Below, piece by piece: positions 15,048 to 23,153 of a stretch of 64,000 nt of DNA. Numbering within the stretch: position 1 is the stretch's first letter; every line of letters begins with the position of its first letter. Origin of the DNA: Saccharothrix obliqua (lineage in GTDB: Bacteria; Actinomycetota; Actinomycetes; Mycobacteriales; Pseudonocardiaceae). The position numbers were made by a program, and so were the translations under genes. The notes under the pieces were generated by a model, which was not told where the DNA came from, did no database searches, and saw nothing but the letters and a program-made list of their open reading frames with translations. Where the stretch lies: positions 620,001 through 684,000 of the forward strand of contig NZ_JAHXGQ010000003.1 in the NCBI RefSeq assembly GCF_019375475.1. The letters run 5' to 3'.

Positions 15048-16225
15048 CGGTCACCACCCGCGGTGGCCGGCGCGGGCGCCGGTGCGGGCGCCCGCCGGGA
15101 CAGCAGTTCCGGCACGATGCTGAGCAGGCCGAGCACGGCCAGCCCCACGCCGATCCACAGCGGCGCGCGCAACCCGTACCCGGCGCTGATCGCCAGACCG
15201 CCGGTCCACGACCCGATCACGACGCCGAACGTGATCACCGACGTGTGCACGGTGTTCACCAGCGGCCGGCCGTTGGACGTCCGGATCACCCGCGCGGCCA
15301 TCGCCGGGTTCATGGTCACGCCGACCAGGCCGACCGCGACCAGCGCGACCACCGCCACCACGGGGATGTCGGCGAACAGCCCGAACACCGCCAGCGAGGC
15401 GGTCAGCGACACCAGGCCGACGGCGAGCACGGTCATGGTGTGCCGGTCGGCGAACCGGCCGACCACCACGTTGCCGAGCACCGTCGCCACGCCGTACACG
15501 GCGAGCAGCACCGGCACCGTGCTCTCGCCGAACCCGCTGACGCCGGTGAGGATCGGGGTGAAGTAGCTGAACGCCACGAACGTCGCGCCGATGATCAGCG
15601 TGCTGGTCGCGTAGGCGGCCCACAGCCGCCCGTTGCGGAAGGCCGTCAACTCCTCCTTCAACCCCACGTCGCCGACGGCCCGCGTCGCGGGCACCACCTT
15701 GAGCGTGATCAACCCGATGAGCAGGGTCAGCGCGCCGACGGCCCAGAAGCTCGCCCGCCAGCCGAACTGCTGGCCGATCCAGGTGGCCGCGGGCAGGCCG
15801 AGCACGGTGCCGATCATCAGGCCGCCGACCACGATGGAGGCCGCCCGCCCGGCCCGCTCGGGACCCACGGTGTCCACGGCGATGGCGAACGACATGCCGA
15901 ACACCGACGACGCGGCGACACCGGTGATCACGCGTGCCGCGAGCATCACCTCGTAGCTCTCCGCGACCGCGCCCAGCGCCTGGCCGAGGATGAACACGCC
16001 GAACAGCAGCAGCAGGGTGTTCTTGCGGGGGAACCTGAGCAGCCCGACGGTCAGCACGGGTCCGCCGAGCGCCATGGCGGCGGCGTACACCGAGATGAGG
16101 TAGCCGATCGCGGAGATCGACACGCCGAAGTCCGCGGCGAGGGCGGGCATCAGGCCCGACACCATGAATTCGCTGGTGGTCACGGAGAAGATCCCGAGCC
16201 CCAGCACGTAGACGGCGATTGGCAT
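15044..16225 (-). CDS. MFS transporter (AraJ/drug-efflux type)
   Basis: 393 residues, 12 membrane helices. The opening MPIAVYVLGLGIFSVTTSEFMVSG is the hallmark of the sugar-efflux/chloramphenicol-resistance MFS branch (DHA1). Motif C-like sequence GPVLTVGLLRFPRK follows helix 2. ATG 16225 lies 79 nt downstream of the TetR gene. A motif shared with the TetR upstream region (16253-16268) suggests repression by that regulator. Probably an exporter of a small molecule. Confidence 0.88.
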   Translation of the reverse strand: MPIAVYVLGLGIFSVTTSEFMVSGLMPALAADFGVSISAIGYLISVYAAAMALGGPVLTVGLLRFPRKNTLLLLFGVFILGQALGAVAESYEVMLAARVITGVAASSVFGMSFAIAVDTVGPERAGRAASIVVGGLMIGTVLGLPAATWIGQQFGWRASFWAVGALTLLIGLITLKVVPATRAVGDVGLKEELTAFRNGRLWAAYATSTLIIGATFVAFSYFTPILTGVSGFGESTVPVLLAVYGVATVLGNVVVGRFADRHTMTVLAVGLVSLTASLAVFGLFADIPVVAVVALVAVGLVGVTMNPAMAARVIRTSNGRPLVNTVHTSVITFGVVIGSWTGGLAISAGYGLRAPLWIGVGLAVLGLLSIVPELLSRRAPAPAPAPATAGGDR

Positions 16226-16252
16226 GTGCCCTGTCCCTCGATCGGTTCTTTA

Positions 16253-16268
16253 CTGGTCGTCACAAAAC
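16253..16268. promoter_or_regulatory. Candidate TetR-binding motif upstream of MFS gene
   Basis: CTGGTCGTCACAAAAC here and, in inverse orientation, CCGGTCCACACAAAAA at 16901-16916 upstream of the TetR gene share GGTCNNCACAAAA. Two matching sites upstream of a repressor and its likely target are what autoregulation would need; support is positional only. Confidence 0.4.
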
Positions 16269-16304
16269 TGGGGCGTGGGTGGGGCGACCGGGCCGTCCGG
16301 TCGC

Positions 16305-16883
16305 TCAGAGCGCGGCCAGGGTGCCTTCCAGGACGTCGACCAGCGCGGCGCGGTCGTGCACGACCTTGGCGAGGACCCGCAGGCCGTAGTAGCCCGCCAG
16401 GAACGAGCGGGCGAGCTGCCGGGCGTCGCGGTCGGTCGTGATCTCACCCGCCCGCTGGCCCGCCAGGATCACGTCGTGCAGCATCCCCTCGATGCGCGTG
16501 AACTGGGTGCGCACCTCGGCGGCCACCTCGTCGGTGCGGCCCGCCGCGTCGGAGGCCGCGTTGACGGCCAGGCAGCCGCGGTGCTCGGGGTCGTTCAGGT
16601 CGTGGTCGATCACGGCGGTCAGCAGCGCCCGCAGGCGTTCCTTCGCGCTGCCCGGCCCGTGCAGGATCTCGGCCTGCGCGGCGTGGCCGAGTTCGGCGTA
16701 GCGGCGCAACGCCTGCTGGTACAGGTTGGCCTTGCTGCGGAACGTGTTGTACAGGCTGCCCCGGCCGAGACCGGTGCGCGCGCAGAGGTCCTCGGTGGAG
16801 GTCGCCTCGAAACCCTTGGCCCAGAAGACTTCCAGGGCGGCTTCGACGGCGACCTCCTCGTCGAACTTCCTCGGTCTGCCCAC
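16305..16883 (-). CDS. TetR-family transcriptional regulator
   Basis: 192 residues, start GTG. The HTH occupies residues 5-50: MGRPRKFDEEVAVEAALEVFW, then TSTEDLCARTGLGRGSLYNTFRSKANLY. The C-terminal domain contains CLAVNAASDAAG, the conserved Cys-containing patch of the TetR_C_16/YcdC-like subgroup. It sits between the cupin and MFS genes on the same strand, with 33 nt before it. It probably controls the exporter just downstream and perhaps the entire run. Confidence 0.9.
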   Translation of the reverse strand: MGRPRKFDEEVAVEAALEVFWAKGFEATSTEDLCARTGLGRGSLYNTFRSKANLYQQALRRYAELGHAAQAEILHGPGSAKERLRALLTAVIDHDLNDPEHRGCLAVNAASDAAGRTDEVAAEVRTQFTRIEGMLHDVILAGQRAGEITTDRDARQLARSFLAGYYGLRVLAKVVHDRAALVDVLEGTLAAL

Positions 16884-16900
16884 GGCGGTCAGGCTAGCGG

Positions 16901-16916
16901 TTTTTGTGTGGACCGG
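16901..16916. promoter_or_regulatory. Candidate TetR-binding motif upstream of TetR gene
   Basis: Reverse-strand match to the motif at 16253-16268, immediately followed by the palindrome GACCGGTC (16911-16918). It lies at the end of the cupin gene, 18 nt upstream of the TetR start. Confidence 0.35.
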
Positions 16917-17432
16917 TCAAATACTGTCGGTAGTCGGTTCGTCGCTGTTCCCGGGTGGTGGGAACGAGCCGTACCGCGTGCCGACCTCCACCACGCGCTC
17001 GACCGCGTTCGGCGTGGTCGGCGGCGGGGGAGTGCCCGGCACCGCCTCCCGGCCCAGCTCCCGGAAGAAGCCCTCGAACCCGCCCGGCGTGAACAGCAGG
17101 AGCTGCCGTGCGACGCGCGTGGTCCGGTTGCGGAACGCGTGGAAGGTGCCGCGCGGGATGAACACCAGGTCGCCCGCCACCGCCGTGTAGGTCCGGCCGC
17201 CCGCGTGGATCTCCAGCTCGCCCGCGAGGACGTAGAACGCCTCGTCCTCGTGGACGTGGTTGTGGATCGGCGGCCCGCCGCCGGGCGGGACGTCCGCCTC
17301 CAGCACGGTCAGCGAGCCGCCGCTGGCCTCCCGGTCCAGCTTCACGGCGTACACGTCGCCGTTGAGCCACACCGCCTCCCCCTCGCCGGCCGGCACGTGC
17401 ACGGGTCGGGTCGCGCTCTGGATCTCGGTCAT
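16917..17432 (-). CDS. Cupin-domain protein
   Basis: 171 residues, single cupin barrel. Motif 1 is GGGPPIHNHVHEDEAFYVLAGELEIH with the His-His-Glu metal ligands, and motif 2 is GDLVFIPRGTFHAFRN. This is the quercetinase/mannose-isomerase-like class often called 'cupin domain-containing protein'. ATG 17432 has GAGAGG 4 nt upstream. It lies 14 nt after the GNAT gene in the same run. Catalytic dioxygenase or isomerase activity is possible, but no substrate can be inferred. Confidence 0.88.
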   Translation of the reverse strand: MTEIQSATRPVHVPAGEGEAVWLNGDVYAVKLDREASGGSLTVLEADVPPGGGPPIHNHVHEDEAFYVLAGELEIHAGGRTYTAVAGDLVFIPRGTFHAFRNRTTRVARQLLLFTPGGFEGFFRELGREAVPGTPPPPTTPNAVERVVEVGTRYGSFPPPGNSDEPTTDSI

Positions 17433-17446
17433 GCGGTCCTCTCGGG

Positions 17447-18433
17447 TCACCGGTGCAGCGGGTGCACGATCGCGTAGTGCAACTCGTCGCCGAACGACCC
17501 GTCGCGGTTGCGCAGCCGGGCCTTCCGCCGTCCCTCGTACTTCCAGTCGGCGCCCTCGACGCCCTTCGCGGACGCGATGTTGCCGATCTTCACGCCCGCC
17601 TCCAGGCGGGTGTAGCCGCCCTCCGCGAACGCCCACTCGGACACCAGGCGCAACGCCCGCGACAGGTAGCGGCGGCCCCGGAACCGGGGCACCAGGCCCG
17701 CGCCGACGTCCGCCACGCCTGGCGGCACGACCGGCCGCAACACCACCCGGCCCGCCACGTCGCCGGTCTCGTCGTCCACGATCGCCATCAGCGCCCGCGT
17801 GCCGACCACCCACTCCAGGGCGGCGCGGGCGGCCAGCGCCGCCGTCTCCTCCTCCGGCAGCGGATCGGTCAGCGCCCAGCGCAACGCCTCGTCGTTGACG
17901 TGCTCCAGGTGCAGTGCCGCCGCGTCCGCCGCGGTGGCGACCCGCAGCGTGATCACCCCGTCGCCGACACCACCCGCGGGCAGGTCCGGCAGCGCGGGCG
18001 GGATGGGGTCGCCGGGGTCGCCGGGCAGGCGGGCGAACACCGCGCCGTCCGCGTCGCCCCACGCGGTCGCCACCACGCCGCGCTGCACGCCCTCGAACCG
18101 GAAACCCGCGCCCAGCACGGCTTTCGCCTGGTCCACGTCGTCCAGCGGGCAGCGCACCTGCACCCGCCGCGCGCCACGCGCGAACGCCCACTCGGTCAGC
18201 GCGCGCAGGGTGTCCACCGCGAGGCCGTGGTCGTGCGGGTCGCGGTGCAGGGCGTAACCCAGGTCGGCCGCGGCGGGCCTGCCGTCCGGCAGCCGCACGG
18301 CGGCCGACCCGACGTCCTCGCCGGTCGGCTGCTCGACCACGGTGAACGTGGGCGACGCGCCCATCGCCGCGCGCAGCCGCACCAGGCCCGCGCGTCCCTC
18401 GGAAACCAGGCGCAGGTTCGTTCGCTCCGTCAT
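17447..18433 (-). CDS. Tandem GNAT N-acetyltransferase
   Basis: 328 residues, about twice the length of a RimJ/RimL-type enzyme. The N-terminal copy has DLGYALHRDPHDHGLAVDTLRALTEWAFARG, the C-terminal copy DVGAGLVPRFRGRRYLSRALRLVSEWAFAEGG; both contain the acetyl-CoA loop region, in the second as RFRGRRY. The second copy retains the typical IASAKGVEGADWKYEGRRK end. Start ATG 18433 lies 22 nt after the flavoenzyme gene. Such double-domain GNATs acetylate amines of small molecules or proteins; substrate unknown. Confidence 0.82.
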   Translation of the reverse strand: MTERTNLRLVSEGRAGLVRLRAAMGASPTFTVVEQPTGEDVGSAAVRLPDGRPAAADLGYALHRDPHDHGLAVDTLRALTEWAFARGARRVQVRCPLDDVDQAKAVLGAGFRFEGVQRGVVATAWGDADGAVFARLPGDPGDPIPPALPDLPAGGVGDGVITLRVATAADAAALHLEHVNDEALRWALTDPLPEEETAALAARAALEWVVGTRALMAIVDDETGDVAGRVVLRPVVPPGVADVGAGLVPRFRGRRYLSRALRLVSEWAFAEGGYTRLEAGVKIGNIASAKGVEGADWKYEGRRKARLRNRDGSFGDELHYAIVHPLHR

Positions 18434-18455
18434 GTGTGCCCCCAGGAGGTGACGG

Positions 18456-19643
18456 TCAGATGAACGGGTTCGCGGGCGATCCGCCCAGCACCAGCTCGCC
18501 CGCCGCGGCCACGATCGAGTCCTGCGCGACGGCGTGCTGGCACATCGTGTTCGTGTCGCGCAGCCACCGGTCCAGCAGCGACGTCGGCCGGTACACCGAG
18601 GCACCGCCCACCAGGTCGTACAGCCGGTTCACGATGGAACGCGCGGTGCGGAACGCGTGGTAGCGCGCCAGCGCGGTGGAGGCGCGCTCGTCCGCGGTGA
18701 GCCGCCCGCCCGCGGCCAGCCGCTCCCACTGGCGGTCGAGGTTGGCGTAGACGTTGGCGCGGGCCGCGGCCAGGTCCAGCTCCACCGCGCCGATCACCGC
18801 GCGCACGTGGTGGCTCTGCGCCCACGGCGTGCCGGTCGCCCGGTCCACGCGGGTCTCCGCGAGCTTGCGCACGTGGTCGATCGCCGCCCGCGCCACGCCC
18901 AGCGGCACGCCCGACATCTTGCGCAGCACGGCTTCCGGCGTCGCGTGCAGCGGACCCTCGCGCCGGGGTTCGTAGAAGCTGAACGAGTGCTCCTCCGGCA
19001 CGAACAGGTCGGTCACCCGGTAGTCGCGGCTGCCGCTGCCCGCGAGACCGGTGGTGAACCAGGTGTCCACGATCTCGAACTGCTCGGGCCGCGCCAGCAC
19101 CACCCGCCAGTGGACCGGTGCGCCGTCCGGACCCGGCTCGGGCTCGCCGTCCCGGTACACCACGCAGCCCGCGGCGAGCCGGTCGCAGTGCGTGCAGCCG
19201 CTGCCGAACCGCCACTCGCCGCTGACCCGGTAGCCGCCGGGCACCCGCTCGGCGCGGCCCTGCGGGTGGATCCACCCGGCGGTGATCAGGTCGATGTCGT
19301 CGAAGAACGCGCGTGCCGCCGGCTCCTCCAGGAAGCCGGAGTAGATCCCGGAGTCCATGCCGATCATGACGCACCAGGCGGCGGAGGCGTCGCCGGTCGC
19401 GAGCACCTCGATCACCTCCGCCTGCTGGGCCGACGTCATGCCGGGGCCGCCCCACGAGGTGGGCACCCCCATCCGGAACACGCCCGCGCCGCGCAGCAGC
19501 TCCACGACGTCGGCGGGCAGCTTGCGGGCCTGCTCGATCTCCGCGGCGCGGTCCCGCAGCACCGGGACGAGGTCCCGCGCGCGGTCCAGGATGTCGGCCG
19601 GGCTGAGGTAGGTCGGGGCGGGCAGCGTCTCGGAACCGGTCAT
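18456..19643 (-). CDS. Acyl-CoA-dehydrogenase-like flavin-dependent monooxygenase
   Basis: 395 residues with the acyl-CoA dehydrogenase fold but features of the DszC/HsaA/nitrososynthase group D monooxygenases: N-terminal helices with ADVVELLRGAGVFRMGVPTSWGGPG, a central beta domain with DTWFTTGLAGSGSRDY, and C-terminal RDTNTMCQHAVAQDSIV. The acyl-CoA dehydrogenase base Glu is not in its usual place. It is about half identical by eye to the protein encoded at 50480-51631. No flavin reductase is adjacent, so reduced flavin must come from elsewhere. It probably oxidises an amine or aromatic substrate. Confidence 0.85.
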   Translation of the reverse strand: MTGSETLPAPTYLSPADILDRARDLVPVLRDRAAEIEQARKLPADVVELLRGAGVFRMGVPTSWGGPGMTSAQQAEVIEVLATGDASAAWCVMIGMDSGIYSGFLEEPAARAFFDDIDLITAGWIHPQGRAERVPGGYRVSGEWRFGSGCTHCDRLAAGCVVYRDGEPEPGPDGAPVHWRVVLARPEQFEIVDTWFTTGLAGSGSRDYRVTDLFVPEEHSFSFYEPRREGPLHATPEAVLRKMSGVPLGVARAAIDHVRKLAETRVDRATGTPWAQSHHVRAVIGAVELDLAAARANVYANLDRQWERLAAGGRLTADERASTALARYHAFRTARSIVNRLYDLVGGASVYRPTSLLDRWLRDTNTMCQHAVAQDSIVAAAGELVLGGSPANPFI

Positions 19644-19672
19644 CGGACGGCTTCTCCTTCCACGCGCGGGCG

Positions 19673-21136
19673 TCACGCGTACCGGCCGGGCGCGATGGTC
19701 CCGGTCGGGTCGAGGGCGGACTTGAGGCGGCGGGCCAGGTCGCGTGCCGCGGGGTCGGGGCTGAGCCGGTCGACCAGGTCGGCGTGGTCCACGTCGAGCC
19801 GGTACGGCGGGTAGCCCGCCGCGGCGAACAGCTCGTGCACCCGGTCCAGCGCGCGGTGCGCGCGGGCGGACTCCTCGGCCGTGCGGCGGAACTTCACCGG
19901 CACCACGAAGTCCACCAGGTCCGGGCCGAGGGCGTTGAGCGTCGCGCCGCAGCGGACGCCGGTCTCCTCCAGCACGCGGTCCAGCAGGCCCAGGGCGTGC
20001 CGGATGTCCGCGCCGGTGAACGGGACCATCGGCAGGAAGAACAACCAGCCCTCGCCGTGCCGGTCCACGTCGTCGGCGTGGTGGCCGAGGGTGGCCGCGA
20101 GGACCTCGTCGTTGAGCGCCGGGTCGCCCGCGTACAGGCCCGCCACGGTGCGTGCGATCAGGTCGGTCGGCGGTCCGGGCTCCTCGGTGAACAACCCGGC
20201 GGCCTCGGCGCGGACCACGTCCGCGAGAGCCGCCGCGGAGGCGGTCGTGCCCTCGACGCACACGTGCGCGAGGAAGCCGCCCACCGCGCCGCCGTAGAAC
20301 TCGGCCGCGGTGAAGTCGAACACCTTCAGCACACCGCTCACCAGGCCCTGCGCCGACCACCGGCGCAGCCGGTCGATCGCGGGCACCAGGTCCTGCTTCG
20401 CGAACGACAGCCGCAACACGTGCCGCGCCTCCGCCCGCGGCGGCAGGTGCACCGCGGCGGCCGTCACGACGCCCAGGTCCGACTGGAGGAACAACGGCGC
20501 GAGGGACGGGCCCAGGCCGTGCCGGTACACCGACGTCGGCCGTTCGGGGTCCGGCCACCAGCCGACGTGCGCGAGCGTGCCGTCCGCGAGCACGACCTCC
20601 AGGCCCAGCACGTCGTCCACCCGCTGGCGGCGCAGGCCGACACCCCTGTCCAGGGCGTTGCCGACGACGCTGGTGTGCGCGGACGACGCGGTCAGGTTCA
20701 GCAGGCGGTCGGTGCCCGTGAGCAGCCGGGCGAGCCCGCCCTGCGTGACGCCGGGCTCGACCACCGCCCAGCCGCGGGCGGTGTCCAGGTCGCGCACCCG
20801 GTCGAGGCCGTCCAGGCGCAGCACCACGGCGTCGTCCCGGGCCGGTTCGGCGGAGCCCAGGCCCCAGTTGCGGCCCGTGCTGACCGGGTGCAGCCGGCCC
20901 GCGCCCGCGAACGCGCGCACCACCTGCCGCACCTCGTCGACGGTGCGCGGCGCGATGACGCCGGGCACGTCGCGGGACCGGAACTCGCTCACGTTCGGCC
21001 GGTGCGCGGCCGGGACGGGTTCGCCCTCCGGGCCGAGCCGGATCTCGACGCGGTCCGCGCCGACGATGTCGGCGGCGGCGTCCAGCGCGGCGCGCAACGC
21101 GCGCTGTCGGGGCGACGTATCGGCGGAGATGGTCAT
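19673..21136 (-). CDS. VAO-family FAD-linked oxidase (4-cresol dehydrogenase-like)
   Basis: 487 residues. The FAD-binding half contains RNVSEFRSRDVPGVIAPRTVDEV-like opening elements, then STGRNWGLGSAEP and AVVEPGVTQGGLARLL, and an NLTASSAHTSVVGNALDRGVG segment that binds the pyrophosphate. The C-terminus RLKSALDPTGTIAPGRYA is the signature end of vanillyl-alcohol oxidase/4-cresol dehydrogenase relatives. These oxidise para-substituted phenols or related alcohols and amines. It is the first gene of the run; 29 nt separate it from the monooxygenase gene. Substrate unknown. Confidence 0.85.
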   Translation of the reverse strand: MTISADTSPRQRALRAALDAAADIVGADRVEIRLGPEGEPVPAAHRPNVSEFRSRDVPGVIAPRTVDEVRQVVRAFAGAGRLHPVSTGRNWGLGSAEPARDDAVVLRLDGLDRVRDLDTARGWAVVEPGVTQGGLARLLTGTDRLLNLTASSAHTSVVGNALDRGVGLRRQRVDDVLGLEVVLADGTLAHVGWWPDPERPTSVYRHGLGPSLAPLFLQSDLGVVTAAAVHLPPRAEARHVLRLSFAKQDLVPAIDRLRRWSAQGLVSGVLKVFDFTAAEFYGGAVGGFLAHVCVEGTTASAAALADVVRAEAAGLFTEEPGPPTDLIARTVAGLYAGDPALNDEVLAATLGHHADDVDRHGEGWLFFLPMVPFTGADIRHALGLLDRVLEETGVRCGATLNALGPDLVDFVVPVKFRRTAEESARAHRALDRVHELFAAAGYPPYRLDVDHADLVDRLSPDPAARDLARRLKSALDPTGTIAPGRYA

Positions 21137-21339
21137 GACTGCCTCACTTGGGGAGCCTCCTCGGCGGCCACCGCCCGTGGTGACGGGCGCGGGCGGTGGG
21201 GTCGCGTGCGGGACGTGGGACCGCCCGTCGCGGCGGAAATTCTCGTGACGGCGCGGTCGGCGCGGGAGACCCGGAGGGTGCGGCGCAGTGGCGAGAGGGG
21301 GCCGGCCACCTGGCCAGGGCCGGGTGGCGCGCACCACGC

Positions 21340-21370
21340 TTGACCTCGACTCCGCTGGAGGTCGGAGACT
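21340..21370 (+). promoter_or_regulatory. MerR-type promoter with 19-bp spacer
   Basis: -35 TTGACC (21340-21345) and -10 GAGACT (21365-21370) are separated by 19 bp rather than 17. The spacer forms a dyad bounded by ACCTC and GAGGT. Over-long spacers containing a dyad are characteristic of promoters twisted open by MerR-family activators. No MerR gene lies in the window. Confidence 0.65.
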
Positions 21371-21403
21371 GGTCGGCGAACCAACGCGAGGGGGAGTTCT
21401 CAG

Positions 21404-22318
21404 GTGCGGGCGATCGGTCTTTCGTCGTTCGGCGGACCCGAGGTGCTGGTGCCGGTCGAGGTGCCGGCGCCGCACGCGGGTCCGGGCCAGGTGCGGGTGC
21501 GGGTGCGCGCGGCCGGGGTGCAGCACTTCGACACCGGCGTGCGGCGTGGTTGGGCGCCGCCCTCGGTGCGGCTGGAGTTCCCGGTGGTGCCGGGCAACGA
21601 GTTCGCGGGCGAGGTGGACGAGGTCGGCGCGGGCGTGACGGGTTTCGGGGTGGGTGCGGAGGTCTACGGGTACACCACGCTCGGCTGCTACGCCGAGCAC
21701 GTGGTGGTGCCGGCGGACCAGGTGGTGCGCAAGCCCGCCGGTATGCCGTGGCCGGTGGCGGGCGGGTTCGCCGCGAACGGCCAGGGCGCGCACCTCGCGC
21801 TGGGCGCGTTGGGCATCCGGCCCGGTGACACCGTGCTGGTGCACGGCGCGGCGGGCGCGCTGGGCACGTTCTCCGTGCAGCTGGCCCGGATCTGGGGCGC
21901 GGGCCTGGTGATCGGCACGGCGAGCGAGGCCAACCACGACCACCTGCGCTCGCTCGGCGCGGTGCCGGTCACCTACGGGGAGGGGTTGGTGGAGCGGGTG
22001 CGCGCGCTCGCGCCCGGCGGCGTGGACGCGGCCCTGGACCTGGTCGGGGAGGAGGCGTTGCGGGCGTCCGCGGAGCTGGTCGCGGACCGGAACCGGGTGC
22101 GCACCATGGTGGCGGACGACGTCGCAGTCGAGTTGGGCGTGCCCGTGCTGGCGGCGGCGCGGTCGGCGACCCGGCTGCGGGAGCTGAACGAGTATTACGA
22201 GATGGGGCTGATCACCATCCACATCCGGCACGCGTACCCGCTGGAGCGGGCCGCCGACGCGCACCGGGCCGTGGAGTCCGGGCACGGGCGCGGCAAGGTG
22301 GTGCTGACCGTGCCCTGA
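21404..22318 (+). CDS. Zinc-independent MDR-family oxidoreductase (quinone reductase-like)
   Basis: 304 residues. The MDR fold starts MRAIGLSSFGGPEVL; catalytic-domain landmarks are GVQHFDTGVRRG and VPGNEFAGEVDEVGAGV. The NADPH-binding Rossmann part carries VLVHGAAGALGTFSVQLAR. Zinc ligands of alcohol dehydrogenases are absent, as in quinone oxidoreductases and enoyl reductases. GTG 21404 is preceded by GAGGGGGA. The MerR-type promoter 34 nt upstream fits an inducible redox or electrophile-response enzyme. Its stop and that of the convergent DUF2203 gene lie within one short palindrome. Confidence 0.88.
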   Translation: MRAIGLSSFGGPEVLVPVEVPAPHAGPGQVRVRVRAAGVQHFDTGVRRGWAPPSVRLEFPVVPGNEFAGEVDEVGAGVTGFGVGAEVYGYTTLGCYAEHVVVPADQVVRKPAGMPWPVAGGFAANGQGAHLALGALGIRPGDTVLVHGAAGALGTFSVQLARIWGAGLVIGTASEANHDHLRSLGAVPVTYGEGLVERVRALAPGGVDAALDLVGEEALRASAELVADRNRVRTMVADDVAVELGVPVLAAARSATRLRELNEYYEMGLITIHIRHAYPLERAADAHRAVESGHGRGKVVLTVP

Positions 22319-22321
22319 CGG

Positions 22322-22681
22322 TCAGGGCAACCGCCGCCGTCCCGCGAACCCGAGGTCCGCGCGGTGGTACCAGGCCAGTTCCGCGTCGCCCTCCAGCCAG
22401 CAGAGGTGCACGGGCGTCCCGTCCAGCTCGGCGGGGAAGTCGACCAGCAGCGGCGCGAACCCCTTCAGCTCCGCGCCGGTCGCCTGGACCGCGCTCATCA
22501 GCTCGTCGAGCCGCGCCTGCGCGGCCTTGAACTCGGCCATGCCGCCCAGCGGGGTGCGCTCGCCCGCGGCGACCGCGGCGGACAGCTCGGCGGCGTCGGC
22601 GCGCAGGGCGACGATCTCGTCCAGCACCGGCCGGAGCCGTGCCAGCTCGTCCCGCGCTTCGGGCAGGGTGAAGAGTGCCAA
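22322..22681 (-). CDS. DUF2203-family protein
   Basis: 119 residues. It begins ALFTLPEARDELARLRPVLDEIVALRAD, the typical opening of this small helical family, and ends with the conserved DGTPVHLCWLEGDAELAWYHRADLGFAGRR. The start is TTG 22681 with GAGG 8 nt upstream; the frame before it is not protein-like. Function unknown; a distant link to metal or haem handling has been suggested for the family, but nothing here supports a role. Confidence 0.82.
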   Translation of the reverse strand: MALFTLPEARDELARLRPVLDEIVALRADAAELSAAVAAGERTPLGGMAEFKAAQARLDELMSAVQATGAELKGFAPLLVDFPAELDGTPVHLCWLEGDAELAWYHRADLGFAGRRRLP

Positions 22682-23081
22682 GGGAGCTACCTCGCCAAGT
22701 GGTCCAGTCCAAGCCGCAGCCAGGTTACGGTGCCGGCGGCCCGGTCGGCTCGGCGGGCACGCACCCACCACTCCTCGGGACACGAGCGGACCGCGCACCG
22801 GCGCGGTGTCGCCGCGGACCGACCGCCGGTCCGCCCGGCGGGGGGCGGGCGGGGCGCCTCGCGCCGAGCCGGGGGCGGGCTGCGGCGGGTCGCGCGCGCG
22901 TGCCGGTGCCCCGGCGGGGGACGGGCGGCGCGCGGCGCACCACGGCCGGCGGCTCGCCAACCCCGAACCGCCGCCCGGCACACCGGGCGCGCGCGGCCCG
23001 ATGGGGTGGTGCGGTTTCGGTGAACCGGCGCGGGTGAGCCGCCTGCTCGGCGGCCCGACGCGGGACCGGCGCGCGTGGCCC

Positions 23082-23127
23082 GATCCGGCGGCCCCGCCCG
23101 GCCTGATCCGGCGGCCCCGCCCGGCCT
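23082..23127. repeat. Tandem duplication of 23 bp
   Basis: Two perfect head-to-tail copies, 23082-23104 and 23105-23127, each starting GATCCGGCGG and ending CCCGGCCT. Too few and too contiguous for CRISPR. Confidence 0.85.
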
Positions 23128-23142
23128 CGGGCCGGGCCGCCG
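23109..23142 (-). terminator. Hairpin downstream of the phytase-like gene
   Basis: CGGCGGCCC (23109-23117) pairs with GGGCCGCCG (23134-23142) and further inner pairing is possible. It starts 12 nt after the stop of the minus-strand gene at 23154 and is a plausible terminator that uses part of the tandem repeat. Confidence 0.5.
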
Positions 23143-23153
23143 GGAGGCGTGGT

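Larger units (their letters stand above)
22682..23153. other. Intergenic region of about 470 nt
   Basis: Extremely GC-rich, lying between two minus-strand genes. The right end contains a perfect tandem 23-bp repeat and a hairpin (listed separately). The remainder holds only chance frames. Confidence 0.5.

Noticed and set aside
15245-16441. 398-codon plus-strand frame opposite the MFS gene
   Set aside because: Shadow of the MFS gene with His/Arg/Asp-rich composition.
23082-23127. CRISPR-like array
   Set aside because: Only two copies, directly adjacent with no spacers.
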